In this document: piece after piece, positions 33,609 through 42,435 of the stretch
How positions within the stretch are numbered: the stretch's first letter is position 1
Layout of the letters: the number at the start of each line of letters is the position of its first letter
Source of the DNA: JAJAZB01 sp964244295
GTDB lineage: Bacteria; Bacteroidota; Bacteroidia; Cytophagales; Spirosomataceae
Length of the DNA stretch: 64,000 bases
Direction of reading: 5' to 3'
NCBI GenBank assembly: GCA_964244295.1
Contig: CAXTIG010000016.1
Span: forward strand, 1-64,000
Translations under genes and position numbers: made by a program
Notes under the pieces: generated by a model
Seen by the model: only the letters and a program-made list of their open reading frames with translations
The model's database searches: none
What the model was told of the DNA's origin: nothing

Positions 33609-35408
33609 TTAACTTTCCTGCATCTTGTGCGAAAACTTCAGCACGATAAACTCCGCCGGACGAACGGCGGCCATGCCGATTTCGACGACGAGGTTGCCTT
33701 CGAGAATGTCCTGGGCGGTCATCGTCACGCCGAGGCCGCACTGCACGTAGTAGGCGTGTTCGGGTTTGATACCGGCCAGGGCACCCTGCCGCCAGAGGTT
33801 GAAGAGGTAGTTTTCAATCATGGCCCGCAGGCGCGTCCAGGTGTTGGCGTCGTTGGGCTCGAACACGAATGGGGCCGTGGCTTTTTTCACCGATTCTTCG
33901 ACCATGTTGAACAAGCGACGCACCGGCACGTAGCGCCATTCGTTGTCGCTCCCGGCCCAGGTGCGGGCACCCCACACCAGAATTCCCTTGCCCGTGAACG
34001 CCCGGATGGCGTTGACCGATTTGCCCGTGTCGCTCACGTTGAGGTGCCCCTGCAATTCGTCGGTGACGGCCACGGTGGGGCGTACCACCTGGGTGAGGCT
34101 CACGTTGGCGGGGGCTTTCCAAACGCCCCGCGTGGCGTCGGTTTGGGCGTACACCCCGGCGACGGCCCCGCTCGGCGGCAGCACCACGCGCTGGTCGGCG
34201 GCGAGGCGGAGGAGGGCGTTGTAGAGGGCGGTGTAGCTGATTTTGATGGCGGGGTTGTCGGCCTCCACCGCGCTGGCCCCGAAGGCGAAGCCGCCCGCGT
34301 CGAGTGCGGCTTTCAGGGGCGCACTGAGGGCGGTTTGGGACGTTTCCTGGGCGGCATCGGCGGCGGTCAGGTCGGTCTGGGCGGTGGTTTTGGCCGCGCC
34401 CGTGTCGGTGGCCTGCTGGTTGGTCGCCGTGCGGAGGACGGTTTTGTTGGCGGCGTTTTTCAACGCGGCGGCCAGGTTTTCCACCCCGCCCACGATGGCG
34501 CCGGCGGCGGCTTTCAGCACCTCGACCGTGCTGCTGTCAAACTGGGTGTCGATGACCTCCTTGATGCGGAGGGCGGTGGTTTCGGCGCTGGCGGCGGCGT
34601 TGAAGGCAAGGCGCTTGGCCGTAGCGTCCGTGCGTTTGGCAGCGAGATCGTCGGCGGCGGTTTTGGCGGCGGTGGCCTTCGTGGCGGCGGCGGCATCGGT
34701 GGTGGTTTTCGTGAAATTCCTCAACCGGATGGCCGTTTTCCCGCTAAAATCCGCGTAACGATAACTCAGCGTGGTTTCGAGGTAGGGGTAGTAGGCCGCG
34801 CCGTATTTGGCAAACTCCACTTCCCCGCGTACCGGGGCCCGAAAGTTGTCGGTGATGGCCTGGTCGGAGGTGTAGCGGTCGGGCACGTCGAGGAGGGCGA
34901 AGCGGTCGCCTTTGGCCCGGCACTGGGTCAGCATCCGGTTCATCAGGGCGGCGTAGCGGGCCGAATCACCGGCCACGAGGGCGGCGTCGGGCACGGCCAG
35001 GAGCGTGATTTCGTCCACGTCGGCGGCGCGGTCGAGGGCGGCGCTGAGGGCCGCATCGCTCACGGCCCCGTCGGCGTAACGGCCCGCCGATACCACGTAG
35101 CAGGGGCCGCCGCCGTTGGCGAAAAAAAGCTGCATGGCGTAGAAAAGCCGGTAGTTGAAGGCGGGGGGCGTGACGAGGCTGACGCGCAGCCCGGCGTCGT
35201 CCTGCACGGCATCGAAGGTGAACGATTCGACGGGCGTGGTGCCGAACGTCGTTTCGAATTCGAGCATGGAAAGCAGGCGGGTGGGCACGGTAGGGCCTTT
35301 TTCGGTGTAGCCCACGAAAGCGGGAATGGCCGTTTCGACCTGCGCCACCGAGGGCGGAAACTTCGGGATTTCTTCGACGTACACGCCGGGGGTTGTGTAG
35401 GAAGCCAT
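33609..35408 (-). CDS. eCIS contractile tail sheath protein
   Basis: The sheath subunit whose contraction drives the tube. The N-terminus TTPGVYVEEIPKFPPSVAQV and the C-terminal core (RVVLPPSGAVAGVYAQTDAT, RGVWKAPANVSL, ENYLFNLWRQGALAG) are the hallmarks. At 599 aa it is long. Residues about 235-370 are an Ala/Thr/Lys-rich, mostly helical stretch placed after AAYYPYLETTLSYRY; this is where sheath families vary, and it probably faces outward. Only one sheath gene is present, against three in the Serratia locus. Confidence 0.94.
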   Translation of the reverse strand: MASYTTPGVYVEEIPKFPPSVAQVETAIPAFVGYTEKGPTVPTRLLSMLEFETTFGTTPVESFTFDAVQDDAGLRVSLVTPPAFNYRLFYAMQLFFANGGGPCYVVSAGRYADGAVSDAALSAALDRAADVDEITLLAVPDAALVAGDSARYAALMNRMLTQCRAKGDRFALLDVPDRYTSDQAITDNFRAPVRGEVEFAKYGAAYYPYLETTLSYRYADFSGKTAIRLRNFTKTTTDAAAATKATAAKTAADDLAAKRTDATAKRLAFNAAASAETTALRIKEVIDTQFDSSTVEVLKAAAGAIVGGVENLAAALKNAANKTVLRTATNQQATDTGAAKTTAQTDLTAADAAQETSQTALSAPLKAALDAGGFAFGASAVEADNPAIKISYTALYNALLRLAADQRVVLPPSGAVAGVYAQTDATRGVWKAPANVSLTQVVRPTVAVTDELQGHLNVSDTGKSVNAIRAFTGKGILVWGARTWAGSDNEWRYVPVRRLFNMVEESVKKATAPFVFEPNDANTWTRLRAMIENYLFNLWRQGALAGIKPEHAYYVQCGLGVTMTAQDILEGNLVVEIGMAAVRPAEFIVLKFSHKMQES

Positions 35409-35411
35409 GGG

Positions 35412-35512
35412 GAATAGTTTTCAGTTTAAAGTTTAGCGTTTTCAGTTGGTAGCGCAGAGCAGCGTTGCCGGATGGCAACCGAAAACGCTAAACTTTAAAC
35501 TGAAAACTTTTT
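35412..35512. repeat. Short-word hairpin (TTTTCAGTTTAAAGTTTAG type)
   Basis: AGTTTTCAGTTTAAAGTTTA pairs with the complementary CGCTAAACTTTAAACTGAAA across about 45 bases. It lies between the DUF4255 terminator gene and the sheath gene. Confidence 0.8.
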
Positions 35513-35515
35513 CGG

Positions 35516-36202
35516 TCATCCTTCCAGAAACTCGCTCAGATCAGCATCCGAGCCATTGGCTTGCTGGCGGGCGGCGGCGATGGCTTCGGCGGTTTGGGGG
35601 CGGGCAAATTCGCCGTTGGGATTTTTGGTTTTGACCGTCTGAATCGGCTTGCGAACCAGCGGGGCCTGGGTGGGTTCGAGGCGCAGCAGGCGGCACTTGT
35701 ACAGCACGAAAGGCAGTTGTTTTCCGCCCAACGACCCCCAGAGGTGGTTGATTTGCTCGAAACTGAGCGAGTACAATTCTACGATGAGCCGGGCGTCGGC
35801 CATCCCTTCGGGGAGCACGAAACCCGGCGAATTGCGGGCCACGAACACCGGGTGACGCTGAAAAAAAAGTACCACCTCGCCGAGCAGCCGCAGGGCATTG
35901 CGGTAGTTTCCGTGGCTGGCGCTCACCAGCAGGTAGGCGTTCAGAAAGGCGGGCGGGGCCTGGTACTCGATGCTTCGCTCGCCGCCGCGCAGCACCTCTT
36001 CGTAGGGCAGTTGGTTGCGCAGCGTTTTTTCTTCCTCCAGGTTCACCAGCGAGAGGATGACTTTGTTGGTCAGGGGCGGGTCGGCGGTATCAGCGTCGAG
36101 TTGGGCTACATTGCCCCCCACCACGGCGGGTCCGGCTCCGGAGGGGTCGGTGAGCACCTGGTTGAGTTCGTGCAACAGCCAGTCGATTGCCAGCGCGAGC
36201 AT
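35516..36202 (-). CDS. eCIS tail-terminator/cap protein (DUF4255, Afp16-like)
   Basis: The first gene of the eCIS operon. DUF4255 proteins end the tube-sheath at the distal end. Seen: the N-terminal AIDWLLHELNQVL, VILSLVNLEEEKTLRN, the block PPAFLNAYLLVSASHGNYRNAL..LGEVVLFFQ and YSLSFEQINHLWGSLGGKQLPFVLYK, all typical. The 228 aa include a C-terminal low-complexity tail rich in Ala and Gln. A hairpin separates it from the sheath gene. Confidence 0.92.
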   Translation of the reverse strand: MLALAIDWLLHELNQVLTDPSGAGPAVVGGNVAQLDADTADPPLTNKVILSLVNLEEEKTLRNQLPYEEVLRGGERSIEYQAPPAFLNAYLLVSASHGNYRNALRLLGEVVLFFQRHPVFVARNSPGFVLPEGMADARLIVELYSLSFEQINHLWGSLGGKQLPFVLYKCRLLRLEPTQAPLVRKPIQTVKTKNPNGEFARPQTAEAIAAARQQANGSDADLSEFLEG

Positions 36203-36506
36203 ACGAGGGCAGGTTAACGGATAAATTTATACGCAGCGGAATGTATGCCCCGAATAGGAGTTCGGGTTATCGGGCGAAGGGAGAGTTGTTGAATTTGGGT
36301 TGTTGAACGAGTACCCTCAACAATTCAACAACCGCAGCGGCGGACCGCTCAAAATTTAACAACTCCTCCGTCTGGGCAGGTACTGAGGTGGAATTAAAAA
36401 AAATGAGAGGGAGATGATGCGACAAAGGTGGGCGGTTGGTCGCAGACGTGGTAGGGGGGAAGTACCCCATTTTAAAAACGGGGGTTTTTACGGTATCGAC
36501 GGGAAA
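36203..36506. other. Intergenic region upstream of the eCIS operon
   Basis: These 304 bases separate the eCIS operon from the AI-2E family gene; both genes are on the minus strand. I found no exact TAnnTTTG element facing the eCIS genes. About 36281-36367 holds a short-word inverted repeat (GAGTTGTTGAATTTGGGTTG against CAACAATTCAACAAC and TTTAACAACTC), probably the terminator of the preceding gene. The last 100 bases before the eCIS start are free of repeats and most likely hold its promoter. Confidence 0.6.
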
Positions 36507-37625
36507 TCACGCCTCCTTCTTTTTCGAGCCAAACTTCAGCCACTTGGGCAGGCGCATCAGAGGCTTGCGGGCGTCGGCGGGGGTGTCGTCGCCGATGAGG
36601 ATGCCCCAGGCTTCGAGGCCCTCGACGCGGTCGAAAATTACCTTGAGCATGGCAATGGCCGGAATCGACAGGAACATCCCCGACACTCCCGCCAGCGCCC
36701 CACCCAGCAACACGCCGAGGATGGACACCAGCGCGTTGACCTTCACCTTGCCCGCCACGATGAGCGGCACCAGGAAGTTGTTGTCGATGAATTGCACGAC
36801 GGCAAACAGCACCACGACGCCAATCAGCGTGTTGGCTTCGCCGGAATTGGCCATGCTGACGAGGATGGTCAACCCGGAGGCAATCAGCACCCCGACGTAG
36901 GGAATCAAATTAAGCAGGGCCGTGATGACGCCCAGCAACACGGCGTACTGCACACCCAGCAAGAGCAGCCCCCCGGCGGTGAGGCCCGTCACGGCGGCGG
37001 CTTCGAGCAACAGGCCCACCATGTAACTCTGGATGACCGTTTTGACTTCCCCCAAAATCTCGCGAACCCGGGCAGTTTCGCTCTTGGCAAAAAGTTCGAC
37101 CGAGAATTTGAGCAGCATGGCGCGGTAGTACAGCAACAAAAACACGTAAATCGGCAACAGCGTCAGCGTGCCCAGCGGCCCCAGAATGGTGGACAACAAA
37201 CCGCCGCCCGAACCCTTCAAATTCTCGGCGAGTTGCTGCTGGGCCTGTTGGATGTACTGGTCCTGCTGCCGATTGCTCACGTTGTACTCGCGCCGCACCC
37301 AGCGCTTGGCGTCGGTGTAAAAATCGGTGAGGTTTTGCTTCAACTTGGGCCATTCTTCGGTGAAACTGGCGATTTGCATCGAAATAAACGCCGTAATGCC
37401 CGCCAGCACCAGCATGGCCAGCAATACGGCCAGGCTGATGGCCACGACTTTATGCACCCCCCGGCGGATAAGCCAGGCCTCGACGGGCCGGAGCAGCACG
37501 GCCAGCAACACCGCCAGCGAGAAGGGTACCCAGATGTCCTGCCCCAAATACAGGGCCGCCGTGATGAGCGTCAGGGCGAGGAGGGAGTGGGAGAGGCGGT
37601 GGTAGAAGGGGGTGGGGGAGGACAT
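36507..37625 (-). CDS. AI-2E family transporter
   Basis: A 372-aa integral membrane protein of the AI-2E transporter (TqsA/PerM-like) family. The start is MSSPTPFYHRLSHSLL. About seven to eight membrane segments are visible: two at the N-terminus, a cytoplasmic-looking helical stretch (EEWPKLKQNLTDFYTDAKRW), then five more including the family block GVITALLNLIPYVGVLIAS and NNFLVPLIVAGKVKVNALV. Substrates in this family are diverse and cannot be told. It is a single gene, not tied to the eCIS. Confidence 0.9.
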   Translation of the reverse strand: MSSPTPFYHRLSHSLLALTLITAALYLGQDIWVPFSLAVLLAVLLRPVEAWLIRRGVHKVVAISLAVLLAMLVLAGITAFISMQIASFTEEWPKLKQNLTDFYTDAKRWVRREYNVSNRQQDQYIQQAQQQLAENLKGSGGGLLSTILGPLGTLTLLPIYVFLLLYYRAMLLKFSVELFAKSETARVREILGEVKTVIQSYMVGLLLEAAAVTGLTAGGLLLLGVQYAVLLGVITALLNLIPYVGVLIASGLTILVSMANSGEANTLIGVVVLFAVVQFIDNNFLVPLIVAGKVKVNALVSILGVLLGGALAGVSGMFLSIPAIAMLKVIFDRVEGLEAWGILIGDDTPADARKPLMRLPKWLKFGSKKKEA

Positions 37626-37807
37626 GGTTGGGCATTTGTCGGGTAAACCTGCCGAAATTATAGCATATTTCAAACGAGGGTGTTTAGATAGCCGTTTATC
37701 GTTATCGCCACCGCTCTCTGGGTCCGGCTCTAACTGGCAGCATCAACAGCGGAAACTAAACTTTTCCCCCATTTTTGCACTCTTCCAGTCAACACCCAAA
37801 AAACCGC

Positions 37808-39832
37808 ATGAAACTCCTCAAAGTCGCCGCCGGCGTCGTCAACCAGACTCCCCTCGACTGGGAGGGCAACAAAACCCGCCTCATCGAAGCCATCGAAGAT
37901 GCCAAGCGCCAGCACGTCAGCCTGTTGTGTTTGCCCGAACTCGCCATCACCGGCTACGGCTGCGACGATATGTTTTTCGCCCCCCACACCTGCGAAATGG
38001 CCGCGCAGAGCCTGCTCGACCTCGTGCCCCACACTGACGGCATCATCGTGTGCCTGGGCCTGCCCGTGGTGGTCAACAACCGGGTGTACGACGCCGCCGC
38101 GCTGGTGGCCAACCGGCAGATTCGCGGTGTTGCGTTGAAACGAAACCTCGCCAACAACGGCATTCACTACGAAACCCGCTGGTTTCACGCCTGGGACGCG
38201 GGCCAGCGCACGGAACTCAAAATCGGCCCCTTCAGCTACCCCTGCGGCGATTTACTCTTCGACGTGAGCGGCGTGAAAATTGGCTTTGAAATCTGCGAAG
38301 ACGGCTGGGTCGCCAATCGCCCCGGTCGCGATTTGTACCAGCGCGGGGTGGATATTTTGCTGAATCCGAGCGCCAGCCACTTCGGGTTTTTCAAAACCTT
38401 CACCCGCGAACGCCTCGTGCAGGAAGGATCCCGCGCCTACGGCTGCGCCTACATTTACTGCAACCTGCTCGGCAACGAAGCGGGCCGGGCCATTTACGAC
38501 GGCGACGCCATCATCGCCCAGGCGGGCGAATTGCTCACCTCCGGTGCCCGCTTCAGCTACGCCGACCACTACCTGATTACGGCGGTGATCGACGTGGAAA
38601 TCGGGCGGCTCCACCAGGTGCAAATCCGCAACGCCTTCCACAAAGAATTCGACGCGCTGAAGGTGGCATTTAACTTCGATTTTCCGGAAATCGCACCCGA
38701 ACGCAACGTGTACGCCCTCGAAGACTGGGAAGCGAAGGGTTTTCAAAAAGAAGAAGAGTTCGCCCGCGCCGAGGCGCTGGCGCTGTTCGATTATTTGCGA
38801 AAAAGCCGCTCGCAGGGCTTCGTCGTCTCGCTTTCGGGCGGGGCCGATTCCTCGGCCTGCGCGGCGCTGGTGCGGCTCATGGTCGATTTGGCGCTCGAAA
38901 GCATCGGGCTGGAGGGGTTCAAACAAAAACTCGCCCATATCCCCGCCCTTCAGGACTGCTACACCCCGGCCGAACTTACCCACGCGCTGCTGCACTGCAT
39001 CTGGCAGGGTACGCAGAATTCCTCGAAAGAAACCAAACACTCGGCCACCTCGCTGGCCGAAGACCTCGGTGCGCGGTTTTACGACGTGGACATCGACGGC
39101 CTCGTCGAGCAGTACAAAACGTTGATTGAAGGCAGTTTGGGGCGAAAATTAAGCTGGGAAACCGATGACATCGCCCTGCAAAACATCCAGGCCCGCGTGC
39201 GCGCCCCCAGCGCCTGGCTGCTCACCAACCTGCAAAACGCCCTGCTCCTCACCACCTCCAACCGCTCGGAAGCCGCCGTCGGCTACGCCACGATGGACGG
39301 CGACACGGCGGGCAGCATTGCTCCGTTGGGCGGCATCGACAAGGCGTTTTTGCGGAAATGGTTGATTTGGCTGGAAACGATCGGCCTGGGCGGAACGCTC
39401 AAAATCAAGGGCCTCAACGCGGTGAACAACCTCCAACCCAGCGCCGAACTCCGTCCGCTCGCCAACAAGCAAACCGACGAAGACGACCTCATGCCCTACG
39501 ACGTGCTCAATACCATCGAAGCCTACGCCATCCGCGACAAGCAGCCGCCGAAGGAAGTGCTTAAGCGCCTCGAACTCGACTTCGGAGGCGTTCATTCCCG
39601 CGAAAAACTGCTGCTCTGGACCGAGCGCTTTTTTAAACTCTGGTCGCGCAACCAGTGGAAGCGCGAGCGCTACGCCCCCAGTTTCCACCTCGACGACCGT
39701 AACCTCGACCCCCGCACCTGGTGCCGCTTCCCGATTCTGTCGGGCGGCTTCGAGCAGGAGTTGAAAGAACTGCGTGAATCGGTGATGGAGGACGTGGTGG
39801 CCGCGCCGAGACGGGGGCGGATTGGGTTTTGA
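37808..39832 (+). CDS. nadE: Glutamine-dependent NAD(+) synthase
   Basis: Makes NAD from nicotinic acid adenine dinucleotide with ammonia taken from glutamine. The start at MKLLKVAAGVVNQ gives 674 aa. The N-terminal nitrilase-type glutaminase has the triad Glu 44 (CLPELAITGYG), Lys 111 (ALKRNLANNG) and Cys 163 (GFEICEDGW). The C-terminal synthetase domain has the PP-loop SLSGGADSSACAA and later TSNRSEAAVGYATMDGD. Both halves look intact. An approximate -7 element, CATTTTTG, lies near 37777, not an exact consensus match. Confidence 0.95.
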   Translation: MKLLKVAAGVVNQTPLDWEGNKTRLIEAIEDAKRQHVSLLCLPELAITGYGCDDMFFAPHTCEMAAQSLLDLVPHTDGIIVCLGLPVVVNNRVYDAAALVANRQIRGVALKRNLANNGIHYETRWFHAWDAGQRTELKIGPFSYPCGDLLFDVSGVKIGFEICEDGWVANRPGRDLYQRGVDILLNPSASHFGFFKTFTRERLVQEGSRAYGCAYIYCNLLGNEAGRAIYDGDAIIAQAGELLTSGARFSYADHYLITAVIDVEIGRLHQVQIRNAFHKEFDALKVAFNFDFPEIAPERNVYALEDWEAKGFQKEEEFARAEALALFDYLRKSRSQGFVVSLSGGADSSACAALVRLMVDLALESIGLEGFKQKLAHIPALQDCYTPAELTHALLHCIWQGTQNSSKETKHSATSLAEDLGARFYDVDIDGLVEQYKTLIEGSLGRKLSWETDDIALQNIQARVRAPSAWLLTNLQNALLLTTSNRSEAAVGYATMDGDTAGSIAPLGGIDKAFLRKWLIWLETIGLGGTLKIKGLNAVNNLQPSAELRPLANKQTDEDDLMPYDVLNTIEAYAIRDKQPPKEVLKRLELDFGGVHSREKLLLWTERFFKLWSRNQWKRERYAPSFHLDDRNLDPRTWCRFPILSGGFEQELKELRESVMEDVVAAPRRGRIGF

Positions 39833-39839
39833 AAACCAG

Positions 39840-39847
39840 TACCTTTG
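39840..39847 (+). promoter_or_regulatory. Bacteroidota -7 promoter element
   Basis: TACCTTTG matches TAnnTTTG exactly, 24 bases before the ATG of the small gene at 39872. A TTG lies 15 bases upstream (39822), shorter than the usual spacing of about 19. Confidence 0.4.
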
Positions 39848-39871
39848 GCTTTCCCAAAACCTCAAAACACG

Positions 39872-40081
39872 ATGACAGCCACCGCAGCCGCATTTTACAA
39901 GCTGTATAAAACACTTCCCCCTGAGGTAAAAGAGGAAGTGAAAACGCTGATTGGGTCCGAGGATGATGAGAAGCGCCTCACTGCTCAAAAATGGGAAGAA
40001 ATCGAAGCCTTTTTCAAACCCTTGAGAAAAGGGCTTCCCGCTGATTACCGATTTGACCGGGAAGAAGCCAATGCGCGATAA
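39872..40081 (+). CDS. Small hypothetical protein, possibly DUF2281-like
   Basis: A 69-aa soluble, charged protein (FYKLYKTLPPEVKEEVKTLIG, then KWEEIEAFFKPLRKGL). The first helix resembles the N-terminus of small DUF2281-type antitoxin-like proteins, but the match is by eye only. No toxin gene follows. The start MTATAAAFYK is chosen because a consensus -7 element lies just upstream. Confidence 0.55.
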   Translation: MTATAAAFYKLYKTLPPEVKEEVKTLIGSEDDEKRLTAQKWEEIEAFFKPLRKGLPADYRFDREEANAR

Positions 40082-40210
40082 TAGCTTTCTCATGTTGACC
40101 CCTGCCTTGCAAACATCCCGTACCATTCTTTCCATTCGGAGAACCTCCAACCCAGGCAGCGCACCGACGGAACGCTGACCATCCTCAATCCCTTCGCCTC
40201 CTGATTTTCC

Positions 40211-40975
40211 ATGCTCCTCGCCATCGACATCGGCAATTCCGACATCGTCCTCGGCCTGCACGACGGGCAACGCTGGTTGCCGCTCCACCGCATTCCCACC
40301 CACTTCAGCCCCCGGCAGCAGGATTACGAGGCAGAGGCGCGGAAGTTTTTTCAGGAAAATAACCAAGACCCGCGTGTTGTGGATCGCGTGGTGCTGAGCA
40401 GCGTGGTGCCGGGCGAGACGGCCCTCGTCCGCACGATGGCCCGCGACTTGTTCGGGGTGCTACCGGTGCTGGTCGGGCCGGAGATTTACCCCCGGCTGGG
40501 CCTCGACATCCTCAGCCCCCGCGAAATCGGCACCGACCTCGTCGCCAACGCCGTGTACGCCCACCACACCTACCGGCCCGAAGCCTGCGTGGTGGTCGAT
40601 TTTGGCACGGCGCTGACGTTCACGGTCGTGTCGGGTACGGGAAAAATCGAGGGCGTCAGCATCGCGCCAGGGCTGAAAACCGCCGTGCGTTCGCTCTCGA
40701 CCAACACGGCCCAATTGCCCGAAGTGCCGCTGGTCATGCCTGCTTCGGCGATTGGCAAAAACACGGTTCACGCCATCCAGGCGGGGATTTTATGGGGCTA
40801 CGTGGGCTTGGTGAAAGAAATGCTCCGCCAGATTCAGGCCGAGGTGGGGCCCTGCAAGGTACTGGCAACGGGCGGGCTATCGAGCATCCTGACGCCGCTG
40901 CACGGACTATTCGACGAGGTCGATCCGCTGCTGACCCTCAACGGCTTGCGGCTCATCAGCGAACTGGTGGCCTGA
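40211..40975 (+). CDS. coaX: Type III pantothenate kinase
   Basis: Phosphorylates pantothenate in the first step of coenzyme A synthesis. CoaX features: MLLAIDIGNSDIVLGL (phosphate-1 motif), IGTDLVANAVYA, the ACVVVDFGTALTFTVV motif (phosphate-2 region) and GVSIAPGLKTAVRSL, then LATGGLSSIL. The 254-aa length is standard. The 129 bases before it show no gene. Confidence 0.95.
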   Translation: MLLAIDIGNSDIVLGLHDGQRWLPLHRIPTHFSPRQQDYEAEARKFFQENNQDPRVVDRVVLSSVVPGETALVRTMARDLFGVLPVLVGPEIYPRLGLDILSPREIGTDLVANAVYAHHTYRPEACVVVDFGTALTFTVVSGTGKIEGVSIAPGLKTAVRSLSTNTAQLPEVPLVMPASAIGKNTVHAIQAGILWGYVGLVKEMLRQIQAEVGPCKVLATGGLSSILTPLHGLFDEVDPLLTLNGLRLISELVA

Positions 40976-41071
40976 ACGGAGGCGAAATTTTGGTTTTGCT
41001 GGCTCCATTTTTTGCGGTAGCTTCCGGGAATTTTTACCGACACTACCCCGTACTCTTAGCCATTAACGCCC

Positions 41072-41476
41072 ATGTTACCCGATTTGACCCCCGAACTTCA
41101 GTTCCAGACCGCCCGCAGCGGCGGGCCGGGCGGACAAAACGTCAACAAGGTTTCGAGTAAAGTCGAACTGCGTTTTCACATCGCCTCGTCGCGCCTGCTG
41201 ACCGACAAGCAGAAAGACCGCTTGCACGGCAAACTGGCCTTCCGCCTCACCAACGAGGGAATGCTCCTCCTCACCAGCCAGGAACACGCCAGCCAATTGC
41301 AGAACAAGGAAGCGGTCATCAAAAAACTCTACGACACGCTCGAAAAAGCGCTGGTCATTCCCAAACCCCGCATCGGCACCCTGCCCACGGTGGCCTCGGT
41401 TCAGGAACGGCTGAACGCCAAGAAGGTGGTGGCCGAGAAAAAATCGGCCCGCCAGAGTCCTTCGGAGGAAGGGTAA
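41072..41476 (+). CDS. arfB: Alternative ribosome-rescue factor ArfB (peptidyl-tRNA hydrolase)
   Basis: Frees ribosomes stalled on messages without stop codons. The catalytic GGQ motif is in ARSGGPGGQNVNKVSSKVEL near the N-terminus, and a basic tail (LNAKKVVAEKKSARQSPSEEG) suits the mRNA entry channel. The 134-aa length is that of ArfB/YaeJ, too short for a release factor. The stop lies inside a perfect palindrome shared with the convergent ctlX gene. Confidence 0.93.
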   Translation: MLPDLTPELQFQTARSGGPGGQNVNKVSSKVELRFHIASSRLLTDKQKDRLHGKLAFRLTNEGMLLLTSQEHASQLQNKEAVIKKLYDTLEKALVIPKPRIGTLPTVASVQERLNAKKVVAEKKSARQSPSEEG

Positions 41477-41502
41477 CTACGGACTTTAGTCCGTAGTTAC
41501 CC
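41471..41502. terminator. Bidirectional palindromic terminator
   Basis: A perfect 32-bp palindrome: GGGTAACTACGGACT, two T, then its exact complement. It contains the TAA of arfB on one strand and the TAA of ctlX on the other. It has no run of T, so it is a likely rather than a classical terminator. Confidence 0.7.
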
Positions 41503-42429
41503 TTTCACCGGCAAATGCACCTCGGCCATCATGCAGCGGGCCGAGCCGCCGCCGTTGCCTTCGATCATCGACAGGTCGGCGTGGAGGAGGGTAGCAAAGT
41601 CGTCGAGGGAGTCGATCTGCCGGGGGGTGAGCGACTGGTAGGCTTGCGTACTCATCACGATCAGCTTTTCATTGCGCCGGGTTTTTACCTGGAGCATATT
41701 CCCGGCGAAGTGCGCCAGTTGGGCGAGGGTGATTTCGATAATTTGCCGCCCGCTCATTTCGAGCGTGCTGCGCACCATGAATTTCTCGTCGGGGTCGGGA
41801 ATAGCCTCCAGGCACAGCACGGCGAATAAATCGCCGATGCACATCAGCACGTTGGTGTGGTAAATGGCCCGCCCGGCGGCATCGACGGCGTTGAACCGTA
41901 CAATTTCGTAGTTCATCTGGAGCGCAAACTCATCGAGCACTTCCTCGCTCGTGCGCGGCGAGAGGCAGGCGTAGGCCACTTTAAACCGGCGGTCGAGCAC
42001 CATCGAGCCGGTGCCTTCCAGAAATTTTCCTTCTTTTTCAAATTCGGTCAGATCGATGAGCCGGTTGATGTAGAACCGTTCTTCCAACTGGTCGAGAATG
42101 TCCTTCCGGCGTTCCAGGCGGCGGTTTTCGGCCTGCATCGGGTACAGGATCACCGTGCCGTTGTTGTGAAACGAGACCCAGTTGTTCGGAAAAATCGAGT
42201 CGGGCGTGTAGGGTTCGGGGCTGTCTTCGACCACGATCACGTCCACCCCGGCGGCGCGGAGTTGGCGCACCATGCCGTCGAACTCGCGCAGGGCGTCGTT
42301 CTGGGCAATGTCCTTGGTCTGGGCGGCGTGTTTGATGTCCTGAAACGCGTTGGTCAGGGCGGTTTCTTCATTGAACCCGAACCGAACGGGTCGAATCATG
42401 AGGAGGTGGGAAGTGGCTTGGCTGCGCAT
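41497..42429 (-). CDS. ctlX: CtlX-like arginine/citrulline deiminase-superfamily hydrolase
   Basis: A member of the guanidino-group-modifying superfamily resembling CtlX, linked to citrulline use. The start is MRSQATSHLLMIRP; the longer reading is repeat-derived. Motifs are YTPDSIFPNNWVSFHNNGT, RRKDIL, FLEGTGSMVLDR (substrate acidic residues), IYHTNVLMCIGDLF (catalytic His) and the C-terminal NGGGSARCMMAEVHLP with the catalytic Cys about 12 residues from the end. It lies directly downstream of an arginine deiminase gene on the same strand, so the two may form an operon. Confidence 0.88.
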   Translation of the reverse strand: MRSQATSHLLMIRPVRFGFNEETALTNAFQDIKHAAQTKDIAQNDALREFDGMVRQLRAAGVDVIVVEDSPEPYTPDSIFPNNWVSFHNNGTVILYPMQAENRRLERRKDILDQLEERFYINRLIDLTEFEKEGKFLEGTGSMVLDRRFKVAYACLSPRTSEEVLDEFALQMNYEIVRFNAVDAAGRAIYHTNVLMCIGDLFAVLCLEAIPDPDEKFMVRSTLEMSGRQIIEITLAQLAHFAGNMLQVKTRRNEKLIVMSTQAYQSLTPRQIDSLDDFATLLHADLSMIEGNGGGSARCMMAEVHLPVKG

Positions 42430-42435
42430 GACGAT

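Noticed and set aside
33540..35417. 625-aa plus-strand reading frame
   Set aside because: It is antisense to the sheath gene, Gly/Val/His-rich as mirror frames are, and without a family motif.
11671..36202. Prophage, R-type tailocin or type VI secretion system
   Set aside because: No capsid, portal, terminase, holin or endolysin gene and no TssJ/L/M membrane complex is present. The ATPase, DUF4255, DUF5908 and DUF4157 genes point to eCIS.
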